From Lentzea jiangxiensis (lineage in GTDB: Bacteria; Actinomycetota; Actinomycetes; Mycobacteriales; Pseudonocardiaceae): a stretch of DNA of 64,000 bases. The DNA lies in NCBI RefSeq assembly GCF_900104175.1, contig NZ_FNIX01000015.1, forward strand, positions 62,001 through 126,000, given 5' to 3'. Shown here in pieces: positions 36,350 through 45,128 of this stretch. Each line of letters opens with the position of its first letter. Positions within the stretch are counted from its first letter, which is position 1. Both the position numbers and the translations under genes were made by a program. The notes under the pieces were generated by a model. The model did no database searches, was not told the DNA's origin, and worked only from the letters and a program-made list of their open reading frames with translations.

Positions 36350-37546
36350 TCACACCGTGCCGCGCCAGTGCTCGGGTACGGGTTCGGGGTGGATCGGCTC
36401 GCCGCAGACCCTGTCCCGGTAGAACCAGTGGTGGAACTGGTCGGCCTCGACGATGCGGTTCTGGTAGCCGCGGTGGTTGTCGATGTCGTCCTGTGCGGTC
36501 TTGTGGGTGGTGCGCAGCTGGTGACGGCGGAGGCAGAGCTGGTAGTCCATGCGGTGCAGGTGAATCAGGTACAGGTTCGGGTCGTGGTTGGTGGCCTGGT
36601 CGATGCGTTCGTGGAAGCCGCCCAGCCAGGTCATCGGTATCCGCGCGAGCAGGGGTTTGGAGTACAGGGGGTTGGAGAACCAGGTCGAGCGCTGCTCGAG
36701 CACCCCGCGTCCGGCGTCGAAGGGCGGTTCGCGGTCGTGCTGGTGCAGGACCTCCCAGCCGGTGCAGTTGACGAAGTCCTGGTCGAACTGGTCGATGTAG
36801 CGGCTCAAGTCGCCGTAGCGCGGGTCGGGGGCGACGATCTCATCGACGTCGGTGCTGAGCACGACGTCGTAGCGGTCGATGAGGTCGTGTTGGTGGTGTT
36901 GGACGATGTCGCGGTGCCAGTCGCTGCTGAACTCGTCGTGGTGGATCGGGATGCGCGTGAACCGGTCGTCGGGCGGCAGGTCGGGTGCGGGCTGGTGCTG
37001 CAGGACGTAGATGTCCTGCGGTGCGAAGAACCGGGAGTAGTAGTCCAGCCAGATCGGGAAGAAGTCCGGCTCGTCGCGGACCAGCGTGACCACGGCCCGG
37101 CTGTTGCGGCGGCGTGCGACCGGCCGCAGGCACCAGCGTTGCTGCGGTCCGTGCCAGAAGTCGAACTGGGCCAGCCGAGGCTCGTGACCGGAGTCGGCGT
37201 CCCACAGGTCCAGGTACTTGCCGCTGGCCAGGTTGGCCAGCGCGTGGCCGCCCGAGCGCAGCGGTACCAGCCGCCACAGCTGGTGCCGGGCGTTCTCCCG
37301 CCGTGCCTCCAGCACCACCTCGGCGCCGTTGTGCCCGGCGGCGCCGGCCACGGACAGCACCAGGCCGCCCGCGGTGTTCTCCACCACGACGGTGTGATGG
37401 CTTTCCGTTGTGCGCCGCAGCCTCCACCGCTGCGCCGGGGCGGTGTTGTCGGGCCAGGTCTGACGGATTCGCAGACCATCGGCCGTCAGGGCCTTGCCGC
37501 TGGCGCTGTTGATCAGCGCGAGGTGGGCGTCGTCCGGGGGAGTCAT
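36350..37546 (-). CDS. Ricin-type lectin/glycosyltransferase fusion
   Basis: This 398-residue protein has an N-terminal beta-trefoil (about 1-145) with three repeats marked by QRWRL, HQLWRL and QQRWCL, the QxW signature of ricin-B lectins. A glycosyltransferase domain of the GT2/GT92-like group follows: VVTLVRDEPDFFPIWLDYYS, then VVLSTDVDEIVAPD, whose DVD is the likely nucleotide-sugar/metal site, and WLGGFHERI further on. No signal peptide is seen, so transfer is probably cytoplasmic. It ends 1 nt past the neighbouring VWA-ricin gene and is probably co-transcribed with it; both carry the lectin fold. Confidence 0.8.
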   Translation of the reverse strand: MTPPDDAHLALINSASGKALTADGLRIRQTWPDNTAPAQRWRLRRTTESHHTVVVENTAGGLVLSVAGAAGHNGAEVVLEARRENARHQLWRLVPLRSGGHALANLASGKYLDLWDADSGHEPRLAQFDFWHGPQQRWCLRPVARRRNSRAVVTLVRDEPDFFPIWLDYYSRFFAPQDIYVLQHQPAPDLPPDDRFTRIPIHHDEFSSDWHRDIVQHHQHDLIDRYDVVLSTDVDEIVAPDPRYGDLSRYIDQFDQDFVNCTGWEVLHQHDREPPFDAGRGVLEQRSTWFSNPLYSKPLLARIPMTWLGGFHERIDQATNHDPNLYLIHLHRMDYQLCLRRHQLRTTHKTAQDDIDNHRGYQNRIVEADQFHHWFYRDRVCGEPIHPEPVPEHWRGTV

Positions 37547-37547
37547 C

Positions 37548-39068
37548 TCAGATGCGCTCCAGGATCCAGTGCTGGTTGTGGTGCTCGTGGTAGGTGGGGT
37601 AGTCGCCCCAGTAGCCCTGTTGGGTCACCCGTGCGTCGGGGTCCAGGCTCTGGTTGCGGACATCGAGGACCTTGCCGGAGTGCAGGTTCTGGATCCGGAA
37701 CAGCGGCCCGCCCTGGGATGCCCCGGCGGGGATGAACAGCCACTGCTTGTGCGCGCCGCTGGGATCGGACCGGGTGAGCACCTCGGCGCCGTTCTCCGTC
37801 GACATGCCGACCACCTCCAGGTAGCGGTCGCGGGCCGGGTCGCAGTTCTTGATGTGGTAACCGCCGCCGGGGACAGGCACCAGTTGCCACCCCACGGCCG
37901 GGATGCCGCTGTCGACGTTCTGGTCGACGTTGGCGCCGTCACCGGTCCAGTTCGGGTCGTCCAGCTGCAGGTACAGGTTGCTCAGGGTGCAGCGGATCTT
38001 GTAGCTGCCGGTCAGGTCCGGCACGGTGATCTTCACGTGGGTGGAGCCGGTCCGCACGCCGTCCACGACCACGTCGACCGCGCCCTGCACCGTGATCTCC
38101 TGGGTCACCGGGGCGGCAGCGGTTGGCGTGGCGCTGGGGAACTCCAGCGCGAAGTTCAGGGTCTGCGGCTGTGTGCCGGGGAAGGGGCCGTAGCTGGCGG
38201 GTGAGATGCGCACGAACGGCGCGATCGCCGTGTCGGGCACAAGGGTGACGCTGCCGATGGTGGTGATGCCCGTGGTGCCCAGGGTGATGATCGTGTCGAC
38301 GACCGTGGCGGGGGTGATGCCGTCGGTGTAGGTGCCGCCGGTGGCGGCGGCGACACGGCTGCCCTGCCCGGCGGTGCCGCCGATGGTGCAGTTGCCCTGG
38401 AAGGGGGTGCCGTTGGACAGCGGTACCGGGTCGATGTCGAGTCCAGGTCCGCTTGACCCCGAGGGAGTGCTGATCACCAGCACGGCGATGCCCTCGGCCC
38501 GCAACTTGGAGATCACCGAGTGCTCGGTGATGTTGTAGGTCAGGCCGGACACGGCCTGGCAGATCGGGTCGTGCCCAGGGGCGTCGCCGATCCAGAGGAT
38601 GATCCGCTTGGCCTCGGCGCGCCAGCCGATCGTGCCGCCGGGAGGCTGGGCGAGGTGGTCCAGGGCGAAGAACTGACCTTCGGCGGTGGTGGTGCCGCCG
38701 GCCACGGTCCAGGCGTGGATACCGCCGGCGGCCGCCGGGGCGCTGGAGGTCAGCGAGACCTGGTGGTGGAAACGTTGCTCGACGGGGAAGTCCAGGTCCC
38801 GGTAGTTGCCCACACCGAACCGCACGTCCGCGCCGACCTGGCCGGCCGCGGTGACCAGCCTGTTGAGGATTTCCTCCACTCGGGCGCGGACCGCGTCGAT
38901 GATGCTGGTCATGCTGCCGGTGCTGTCGACGAGGAAGTACACGTCGATCTTGGGGATCGTCCCGGAGGCGGGTAGCTGCACCTGGATCTGCTCGTGGTGG
39001 CTGTCCGACGAGTTCGGGTTGGTCGAGAGCTCGACGTTGGACGGGGTCGGCGGTGTGGTGATGGGCAT
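37548..39068 (-). CDS. VWA domain protein with C-terminal ricin-type lectin
   Basis: This 506-residue protein has an N-terminal VWA domain (about 35-255). VYFLVDSTGSMTSIIDAVRA gives a DxTxS MIDAS, GGTTTAEGQFFAL the Thr loop, and IILWIGDAPGHD the distal Asp. A beta-sandwich follows (about 260-360), then a beta-trefoil (370-506) with WQLVPV, KQWLFIP and QHWILERI as QxW-type repeats. No signal peptide is present. It should bind a divalent metal and a carbohydrate. It is upstream of the lectin/glycosyltransferase gene by 1 nt, and a shrunken copy lies upstream at 39334-39795. Confidence 0.83.
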   Translation of the reverse strand: MPITTPPTPSNVELSTNPNSSDSHHEQIQVQLPASGTIPKIDVYFLVDSTGSMTSIIDAVRARVEEILNRLVTAAGQVGADVRFGVGNYRDLDFPVEQRFHHQVSLTSSAPAAAGGIHAWTVAGGTTTAEGQFFALDHLAQPPGGTIGWRAEAKRIILWIGDAPGHDPICQAVSGLTYNITEHSVISKLRAEGIAVLVISTPSGSSGPGLDIDPVPLSNGTPFQGNCTIGGTAGQGSRVAAATGGTYTDGITPATVVDTIITLGTTGITTIGSVTLVPDTAIAPFVRISPASYGPFPGTQPQTLNFALEFPSATPTAAAPVTQEITVQGAVDVVVDGVRTGSTHVKITVPDLTGSYKIRCTLSNLYLQLDDPNWTGDGANVDQNVDSGIPAVGWQLVPVPGGGYHIKNCDPARDRYLEVVGMSTENGAEVLTRSDPSGAHKQWLFIPAGASQGGPLFRIQNLHSGKVLDVRNQSLDPDARVTQQGYWGDYPTYHEHHNQHWILERI

Positions 39069-39333
39069 GGTGGGCTGCTCCTTCTTCCTCTATCGGGCCG
39101 TGTGGTGGTCGCAGATCCGCGATCGGCGGTGCGATCTCGGTTGAGAGGGGAACGTTGAGCTCGGTCGGCCGACCTCGACGTCGGCGTGTCGACCGTCGGC
39201 GGTCCTCTTCCGGAGGCCGGGGTGTGCGAAGCGAGTCCGCCGGGCACGGCCTCGGGGAGGTGCGGTCGGAGCCGGTGGGCATCACGATCCGCGGCTCGAC
39301 CGGTCCGGCGCGTGATGCGCGGGACGTGCTGTG

Positions 39334-39795
39334 TCAGAGGCGTTCCAGTCGCCAGTGCTGGTTGTGGTTCTCGTAGCAGGTGGGGCCTGTGCAGGTGTTC
39401 TGGTCGACGTTGGCACCGTCGCCGGTCCAGCCGGGGTGGTCGAGTTGGAGGTACAGGCCGCTGAGCGTGCTCGGGATCTTGTACTGCCCGGCCAGCTGAC
39501 CGCGGAGGCGATCGGGGTGCGGATCCTCCAGGTCCTTGTGGTTCCCGACACCGAAGTGCACGACCGCGTTCGCGGCGGTGATCAGCCTGTTCAGGATGCC
39601 CTCCCCCCAGGCGCTGACCGCGCCGATGGTGCCGCCCGTGCTGCCGGTGCTCTCGGTCGGGAAGTACACGTCGATCTTCGGGATCACCCCGGAGCCGGGC
39701 AGTCGCACCAGCACCTGTTCGCGGTGGCTGTCCGGTGAATCGGGATTGGTCGACAGTTCGATGTCGCACGGGGACAGCGGTGTGGTGACGGGCAT
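39334..39795 (-). pseudogene. Collapsed copy of the VWA-ricin gene
   Basis: The 153-residue open frame matches both ends of the protein at 37548-39068. The first part follows its N terminus through IPKIDVYF and up to HFGVGNHKDLEDP, then skips about 320 residues, and resumes with GLYLQLDHPGWTGDGANVDQ and the ending ENHNQHWRLERL. The MIDAS DSTGS has become ESTGS and the core is gone, so no VWA or full lectin can fold. It is a duplicate that shrank by internal deletion. Because the frame stays open it may still be expressed as a small protein; that is unproven. Confidence 0.8.
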
Positions 39796-40271
39796 GGCGT
39801 AGCGCCTCCTCGACCAGGCCTTGAGAACGCCTCGTGACTGCGGACCTCCGACCGAGGATTACAACCTCGATCTCACAAAGGAATAGGCACACCAGCCGGT
39901 CAACCCGAAGGTGTGCGTCTCCGCCATCCACGACGCCCCGTCACAGGAATCACCTGTGCAGGGCATCGACAACGCCCAGGACGACCCCAGGACGCGCCCG
40001 TCGTGAAGTCCTTCCGGTCAGGCAGGTGATTTCGTGTCGCATCAGGTGAGCCTGAATTACCGCGTCCAGCTTCGCTGTCACGTTTGGTGACGACGCTTTC
40101 CGATCCCGGCCCTACCTGATCGAGGTATCGCTACCCAGCGGCTGGACAAGCGATGCTGTGTAGTAGGGCGCGACACGGGGAGGGTTATGTCCTTGCTGGC
40201 CAGCAGCGGCATCGGCGCGGTTCTGTTGACAGTGTCGGCATTGGTTCGAATCGGATTGGGGACACCCTCGA
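39796..40271. other. Divergent intergenic region before the glycosyltransferase
   Basis: This 476-bp stretch is the upstream region of both the degenerate VWA copy and the glycosyltransferase gene. A possible short ORF begins at ATG 40187 after GGGAGG and has a hydrophobic start (LLASSGIGAVLLTVSALV), but it runs into the glycosyltransferase gene in another frame and looks like chance. No other gene is supported. Confidence 0.4.
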
Positions 40272-41510
40272 ATGAGGGCGGAAGACGCACACATGAGGCT
40301 GATCGAAGGCGAACGGAATACGACCCCAGGGTATTTCGGGGAAAGGGGGTGGTCGGACTTCCCGAGCAGCGTGTCGTTGGTGATCCCGGCGCACAACGAG
40401 GAGGCGTCAATTGCGGGTACGATCAAATCCTGCCGCGCACAGAGCTATCCGATTGACCAGATCATCGTGGTCGCGGACAACTGCTCCGACCGCACCGCCG
40501 ACATCGCCCGCGGTCTGGGTGTGGTCGTCATCGAAGGCAAAGGCGGATCGAAAGCGGCGGCGCAGAACATGGCCCTGCCCAGGATCACCAGCGACGCCGT
40601 CGTCGCGCTCGACGCCGACGCCACTCTGTCCCCTCGCGCGGTGGAGCAGATGATGGCCACCCTGCGCCGCGGCTACGCCGGAACCTGCCCCTCGGCCATG
40701 CCCCGCGACACCGATACCCCCTACAGCCGCTACCGCACGCTCTACCACGCCATCGCCAACGGCTGGGTCCGGCCACTCCAGGACGTGTTCCACCGGCAGT
40801 TGGTCCTCAGCGGCATGGCCAACTGCCACCGCACCGACGTGCTGCGCGAGGTCGGCGGCTACCCCGACGACAACATCACCGAGGACTTCAACCTCACCTG
40901 GACCCTGCACCGCCTCGGACACCGCGTCGCCTTCACCCCCGAAGCGTTCGTCTACACCGGCGAACCCACCTCGCTGACCGAGCTGCTTTCCCAGATGCAC
41001 CGCTGGACCGCCGGATTCGCCCAGACCATGGTCAAACACCGTGCTCCCGTCATGGACGGCGGAGCGTTCATCATCGTCGCCTCCCAGGTCGTCGACTCCC
41101 TCGTCGGCGGCATGGCCATCTGCACCCTGCCCCTCTACGTGGCCCGCCACGGCATGGTGCGCGGACTGCGCAGCTGGTGGAGCCCGCTGTGGATCGTGGT
41201 CACCGTCGCCTCGGTCGCGGTCGCGGTCCGGCAACTCGGATGGCGCACCACGGTGAGATGCCTGCCCAGCTGGATCGTCCTGCAGAACCTCACCGGACCG
41301 CTGAACGCCTGGTGGCTGTTCCGCGAATGGGTCCTGGGCCGCCGCCTGACCACTTGGACCGGCCGCCACGGCCGACGACCCGCGCTGACCCCGGTCACCA
41401 CACGTCGCAAGACAGTGCTGATCGCAGCCACCGTCGCCGGCGCGCTGCTCGGCGTGCGGTCCTGGCGGCGCTCAACCGACCCGACGCCGCAACGGCGTCG
41501 GCAGCGATGA
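40272..41510 (+). CDS. Processive family 2 glycosyltransferase
   Basis: This 412-residue membrane glycosyltransferase has all the GT2 processive motifs. VSLVIPAHNEEASI is the nucleotide-binding start, VVALDADATLSP is the D-x-D site, DDNITEDFNLTW holds the TED catalytic base, and LLSQMHRWTAG is QxxRW. C-terminal hydrophobic segments follow (AFIIVASQVVDSLVGGMAIC and WIVVTVASVAVAVR among them). It should build an extracellular polysaccharide, as in NodC/PgaC-like enzymes. Start ATG 40272 or the in-frame ATG 40293 are both possible. Its 3' end overlaps the convergent GTPase-like gene by 39 bp. Confidence 0.9.
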   Translation: MRAEDAHMRLIEGERNTTPGYFGERGWSDFPSSVSLVIPAHNEEASIAGTIKSCRAQSYPIDQIIVVADNCSDRTADIARGLGVVVIEGKGGSKAAAQNMALPRITSDAVVALDADATLSPRAVEQMMATLRRGYAGTCPSAMPRDTDTPYSRYRTLYHAIANGWVRPLQDVFHRQLVLSGMANCHRTDVLREVGGYPDDNITEDFNLTWTLHRLGHRVAFTPEAFVYTGEPTSLTELLSQMHRWTAGFAQTMVKHRAPVMDGGAFIIVASQVVDSLVGGMAICTLPLYVARHGMVRGLRSWWSPLWIVVTVASVAVAVRQLGWRTTVRCLPSWIVLQNLTGPLNAWWLFREWVLGRRLTTWTGRHGRRPALTPVTTRRKTVLIAATVAGALLGVRSWRRSTDPTPQRRRQR

Positions 41511-42569
41511 GACGACACCGTGGAGGGCGGAGGCCGGGAACCTGCGGCGGAAGCCGTCCAGCTCCCACTGGTACGCCTCGGCCGCGCGCCGCAGCGACCT
41601 CGCCCGAGCCGCCTGTCCGTCAGCAGGGCGCAGGGCCCGGTCGGACCAGGTTCTGACCGCAGCCTCCACCAGCATCGACGCCCCCACCGCCGCGTGTCCC
41701 GCGTACCGCCGCGCGCCACGTCCGTCCGGCACCTCGCCCACCAGGCGGTGCAGCACCCGCCGCACCGCCTCCGCCGTCACCGCCTGCGCCAACCAGTTCA
41801 CTCCGACCTCGGCCGCCGCCGAACCACCCCGCCCCGTGCGCCGCGCCCGTTCGGCGGCCACCTGCAGCACCGGCGCCAGCACCGACAACAACGGCACCAC
41901 CGCCTGCCGCCCGGGCTCCTCGCCGACGACGCTGACCGGGATCAGCCCCACCGACCCAGGTGCTTTGCGCCACCCCGAGGACCGTCGTGCCGCCGCCACG
42001 AAACCGGGCACCCCGACCAGCGCGTCACGAACCTGGGCCAACGTGGCACGCCCCTCCAGCAGGTCCCACTTGGTCACCACGAACCGCACGACCTTGCCCC
42101 GGCCGGCGGCCAGCTTCCACACCCCGGACATGGTGTGGTCGAAGAATGCGCGGTCACCGTCGAGCAGGGCCGCGACCCGCGCGCCGTCCAGGACGCACAG
42201 CACCGCATCAGCCCTGCGGACGCGCGCCGCCAACGTCCGGCTCACCGGATGCCCGTCCACCGTGACACACGACCCGTCGTAGTCGACCAGTCGCACCTCG
42301 TACAACGGCTCCCCGTCATCACACCCCGCCTCGAAGCACAGTTCCGCCCACGCGTCGCGGTCGGTGGCCGCGGGCCATCCCGACCCGTCGGCCCGCACCC
42401 CACCCCACGTGTGGTCCAGCCTCAAGGTGGTGGTCGGATCCGCGCTGAGCACGGGAACCGCGTCAGGCGAGTACGTGTCGAGCCCTTGCTTCATCGCGGC
42501 CAGCAGGCACGTCTTGCCGGAGCCAGCGGGACCGATTGGAACGATGTCGATGAACGGCACGATCGGCAC
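41472..42569 (-). CDS. P-loop GTPase-like protein
   Basis: This 365-residue protein has the Walker A sequence VPIGPAGSGKTCLLAAMKQG at residues 11-30, a Walker B/switch-like VRLVDYDG, and VRFVVTKWDLLEG, in which TKWD stands in for the NKxD guanine motif. It resembles the GTPase domains of the TRAFAC/ParA-like small GTPase set. The C-terminal third is helical and rich in Ala and Arg. No family name is assigned. It converges on the glycosyltransferase gene with a 39-bp overlap, and a functional link is not shown. Confidence 0.75.
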   Translation of the reverse strand: MPIVPFIDIVPIGPAGSGKTCLLAAMKQGLDTYSPDAVPVLSADPTTTLRLDHTWGGVRADGSGWPAATDRDAWAELCFEAGCDDGEPLYEVRLVDYDGSCVTVDGHPVSRTLAARVRRADAVLCVLDGARVAALLDGDRAFFDHTMSGVWKLAAGRGKVVRFVVTKWDLLEGRATLAQVRDALVGVPGFVAAARRSSGWRKAPGSVGLIPVSVVGEEPGRQAVVPLLSVLAPVLQVAAERARRTGRGGSAAAEVGVNWLAQAVTAEAVRRVLHRLVGEVPDGRGARRYAGHAAVGASMLVEAAVRTWSDRALRPADGQAARARSLRRAAEAYQWELDGFRRRFPASALHGVVSSLPTPLRRRVG

Positions 42570-42742
42570 CGTAACGATTCCCGCCGGGGACGGCAGGCCT
42601 CGACATCACCGCACCACGCGCCCCGCTCACCCTCCGCTGTCGCCCCCGCGCCAACCGGATTCGATCGGCGGGCAGGATGGCGACGACGACACGGCACAGG
42701 CGTGCCGCTACCGCCGGGCAGCGACTCCGGGCGTGTGAACGA

Positions 42743-42943
42743 TCACCCGAGAGGCGGAAGCCTTGCTTGAGAGGGCGATTCGCCGTGACCGCTTCGGTGA
42801 ACGCCGGCTCGACCTGCTTCAGCGGTGCTGTTCCTCGGCGAGCTCGCTGCTCTTGAGCTTCGGTGTACCACCGGGGCGAGCAGGGCAGTCGAACCGAGCG
42901 CCACGACACCAGTAGCAGCCGCGACCATGCGACGGGAGGTCAT
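42743..42943 (-). CDS. Possible small exported peptide (66 aa)
   Basis: This ORF starts 27 bp after the anti-sigma gene on the same strand, with GAGGG 8 nt before its ATG. The N terminus (RRMVAAATGVVALGSTALLA) could be a signal or anchor, and the rest is basic and polar without a recognised motif. Position and ribosome site favour a real gene; codon use is only moderate. Confidence 0.35.
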   Translation of the reverse strand: MTSRRMVAAATGVVALGSTALLAPVVHRSSRAASSPRNSTAEAGRAGVHRSGHGESPSQARLPPLG

Positions 42944-42970
42944 CGAGGTGCCCTCACGTCAGTGGAGCGG

Positions 42971-43726
42971 TCAGGCCGCGTGGCGCCGGCTCACCGGCCG
43001 CAGCCGGATGCGGCGGCGGGGACTCGGCTGATCGGCGCGCCGAGGGGAGTCGGGTGAGCCCGTGGTGTCGGTGGAGTCGCTGTCCCGCACCGGTGTGCGG
43101 CCGCCAGGGCCTCGGTCGCGGAAGTGCACGAGTGCCAGCAGGGCGAGGCCGACGAGCAGCAGCGAGTGGGACAGGACGCGGCCCGCGGTGGCCGCGCCGG
43201 TGAGCAGATCGCTGGCCGAGTAGGGGATGAGCACGGCCACGAACGCGGCGGTGACGGGCAGCAGGCCCGCGGTCGCGGCGGGGCGCAGCGCCGCCCAGAG
43301 CAGGCCGAGGCCCAGTGCCAGGTTCCAGGCGGTGCTCTCGTTGAACAGGTGGCTGCTGTCCACACCGGTGACGTGGGCGCCGTGCGGGGACGCGCCGGTT
43401 CCCAGCACCTGGGCGAGGCCGAGGGTCAGCTGGGCGATCGCGACGCCGCCCAGCAACGTTCGCGGCAGCCAGCCGCGTGGCGCGGGCGGGACGATCGGGG
43501 GCGCCGCGTCGAGCACCTCCGCTGCCAGGTCCGGCACCGGGGTCGCCGGCCGCACGCGGAGGGTGCGGGTGAGCGCGGTGGCGGTCTCGTGCCACTCCTG
43601 GCAGTCCGCGCACGTCTCCAGGTGCGCGTCCACCTGGTCGGCGGGCACGCCTTCGTCCTCCCCGTCGAGTCGCGCGGACAGGGCTTCACGGCAGGTGCTG
43701 CAGTCCACGTGGACATTGTCGGTCAT
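42971..43726 (-). CDS. Zinc-finger anti-sigma factor, membrane-bound
   Basis: This 251-residue protein has an N-terminal anti-sigma zinc finger: CSTCREALSARLDGE, then HLETCADCQEW, giving the H-x3-C-x2-C ligands. A set of membrane segments follows (about 80-205, including LLGGVAIAQLTLGLAQVLG and VLSHSLLLVGLALLALV), and an Arg/Pro-rich tail. It is divergent from the ECF sigma gene at 43895 and is the probable partner that holds that sigma factor at the membrane. The multi-helix (DUF2275-like) membrane part is more elaborate than single-pass anti-sigmas. Confidence 0.85.
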   Translation of the reverse strand: MTDNVHVDCSTCREALSARLDGEDEGVPADQVDAHLETCADCQEWHETATALTRTLRVRPATPVPDLAAEVLDAAPPIVPPAPRGWLPRTLLGGVAIAQLTLGLAQVLGTGASPHGAHVTGVDSSHLFNESTAWNLALGLGLLWAALRPAATAGLLPVTAAFVAVLIPYSASDLLTGAATAGRVLSHSLLLVGLALLALVHFRDRGPGGRTPVRDSDSTDTTGSPDSPRRADQPSPRRRIRLRPVSRRHAA

Positions 43727-43894
43727 GTGGCCTGCCTGGTTCCCGCCGATCTGTGAGCGGAGGCGCGACGGGGTGCGCGCCCACCGTCGAGGCTGGCTGA
43801 GAGCGCTTCACGGACGATTTGGCCGAACATGCTCCACTGGTCGGTCCGAATGGCCGGTGAGTTCCCGAAGCCGTGGCCGTTACGATTCGGCCCC
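43727..43894. promoter_or_regulatory. Divergent anti-sigma / sigma promoter region
   Basis: This gap of about 170 bp separates the divergent anti-sigma and sigma genes. It should contain both promoters, perhaps one used by the sigma factor itself. No Zur-type box was seen, although the downstream operon encodes a zinc/manganese-type importer. Confidence 0.4.
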
Positions 43895-44449
43895 GTGAAC
43901 TCCGCCGATGACGAGGTGACCCGCTGGGCGTTGCAGGCCCGCGGGGGTGACCGGGAGGCCCTGGAGCGGTTCGTGCGGGCGACTCAACGCGACGTGTGGC
44001 GGTTTGTCGCCCACCTCGCGGACGTCGGCGTGGCCGATGATCTCGCCCAGGAGACGTTCCTGCGCGCGTTGCCGAGCCTGCGGCACTTCGAGGGCAGGTC
44101 GTCGGCGAGGACGTGGCTGTTGTCGATCGCCCGGCGGGTGGTGGTCGACCAGGTGAGGATGGCTCGGTCCAGGCCCCGCGTCTCGCCGGGGGTCGACTGG
44201 GTGCAGGCGGCGGACCGCGGGCAGGGCACGTCGTCCGGCTTCACCGAAGCCGTCGAGCTCAACGTCCTGCTCGACGGGCTGGCCGCGGAGCGGCGCGAGG
44301 CGCTGGTGCTCACCCAGGTGCTCGGGCTGGGCTACGCCGAGGCCGCGGAGATCGTGGGGTGTCCGATCGGGACGATCCGCTCGCGCGTCGCTCGGGCGCG
44401 TGAGGACCTGGTCAGGGCCGCCGGGCAGGACGCCAGCGAAGCCGGCTGA
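43895..44449 (+). CDS. ECF sigma factor (SigC-like)
   Basis: This 184-residue group 4 sigma factor closely resembles mycobacterial SigC: FVRATQRDVWRFVAHLADVG, then ADDLAQETFLRALP (region 2), SARTWLLSIARRVVVDQVR, and region 4 as EALVLTQVLGLGYAEAAEIV with IGTIRSRVARAR. The GTG at 43895 matches the SigC N terminus; the frame extends to 43829 but those codons look non-homologous. It leads the metal ABC importer genes with a 25-bp gap and is divergent from an anti-sigma gene. A sigma gene heading a metal-uptake operon suggests that it controls metal supply. Confidence 0.9.
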   Translation: MNSADDEVTRWALQARGGDREALERFVRATQRDVWRFVAHLADVGVADDLAQETFLRALPSLRHFEGRSSARTWLLSIARRVVVDQVRMARSRPRVSPGVDWVQAADRGQGTSSGFTEAVELNVLLDGLAAERREALVLTQVLGLGYAEAAEIVGCPIGTIRSRVARAREDLVRAAGQDASEAG

Positions 44450-44474
44450 GATTCGCCGGAACTATCCCGGCCGG

Positions 44475-45128
44475 GTGAACGACCTGTGGCACGTGACCGC
44501 GTTGTCCCTGCTGCTGGAGGGAGTGCATTGCCGCTATGGCAGGCATCCCGCCGTCCACTCCGTCGACCTCGACGTGCCCGCGGGTACTCGAGTCGCCCTG
44601 ATCGGTACCAACGGCTCCGGCAAGTCGACCCTTCTGCGTGCGGTCCTGGGGTTCCAGCCCGTCTCCGGCGGGGTGATCGAAGTCGGCGGCCGGCGAGCGG
44701 GGACCTCGGCGCAGTGGCGCAGGCGGCGTGGCGAGGTGGCGTGGATTCCGCAGCTGCGGTCGACCGGCCGGTTCCCGTTGCTGCTGGGCGAACTCCTCGA
44801 CAGCAGCGGTGACGGTGCGGCCGCACGTGGGGCGGCTGCACGTCTGGGGTTGGCACGGCTCGAGTCGCGCGGGGTGCACACCCTGTCCGGCGGGCAGGCG
44901 CAACGGGCGTGGCTCGCCCGCGCCGTCGGTGCCGTGGCCGCGGGTGCCGGGATGCTGCTGGCCGACGAACCCACCGCCGCACTGGACTTCGCCGGGCAGG
45001 AGGAAGCCGCGGCGGTGCTCACCGAACTGCCGGTGACGCTCGTGGTCGCCACCCACGACCGCGCGGTGGCCGATGCGTGCGACCGCGTGGTGGAGATGGC
45101 CGCCGGAAGTCTGCGGGAAGTCGCGTGA
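44475..45128 (+). CDS. Metal ABC transporter ATPase (ZnuC/MntB type)
   Basis: This 217-residue ABC ATPase powers metal uptake. ALIGTNGSGKSTLLRAVLGF is Walker A, HTLSGGQAQRAWLARA is the signature, MLLADEPTAALD is Walker B, and VVATHDRAVAD is the H-loop. The likely start is GTG 44475, 25 bp after the sigma stop. It overlaps the permease gene (GTGA). Length and context with a TroA-like binding protein put it with the zinc/manganese importers. Confidence 0.9.
   Translation: MNDLWHVTALSLLLEGVHCRYGRHPAVHSVDLDVPAGTRVALIGTNGSGKSTLLRAVLGFQPVSGGVIEVGGRRAGTSAQWRRRRGEVAWIPQLRSTGRFPLLLGELLDSSGDGAAARGAAARLGLARLESRGVHTLSGGQAQRAWLARAVGAVAAGAGMLLADEPTAALDFAGQEEAAAVLTELPVTLVVATHDRAVADACDRVVEMAAGSLREVA

Noticed and set aside
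40187..40456. Small ORF with a hydrophobic start before the glycosyltransferase
   Set aside because: It has a plausible ribosome site but runs through the glycosyltransferase coding sequence in another frame and lacks a sensible C terminus.
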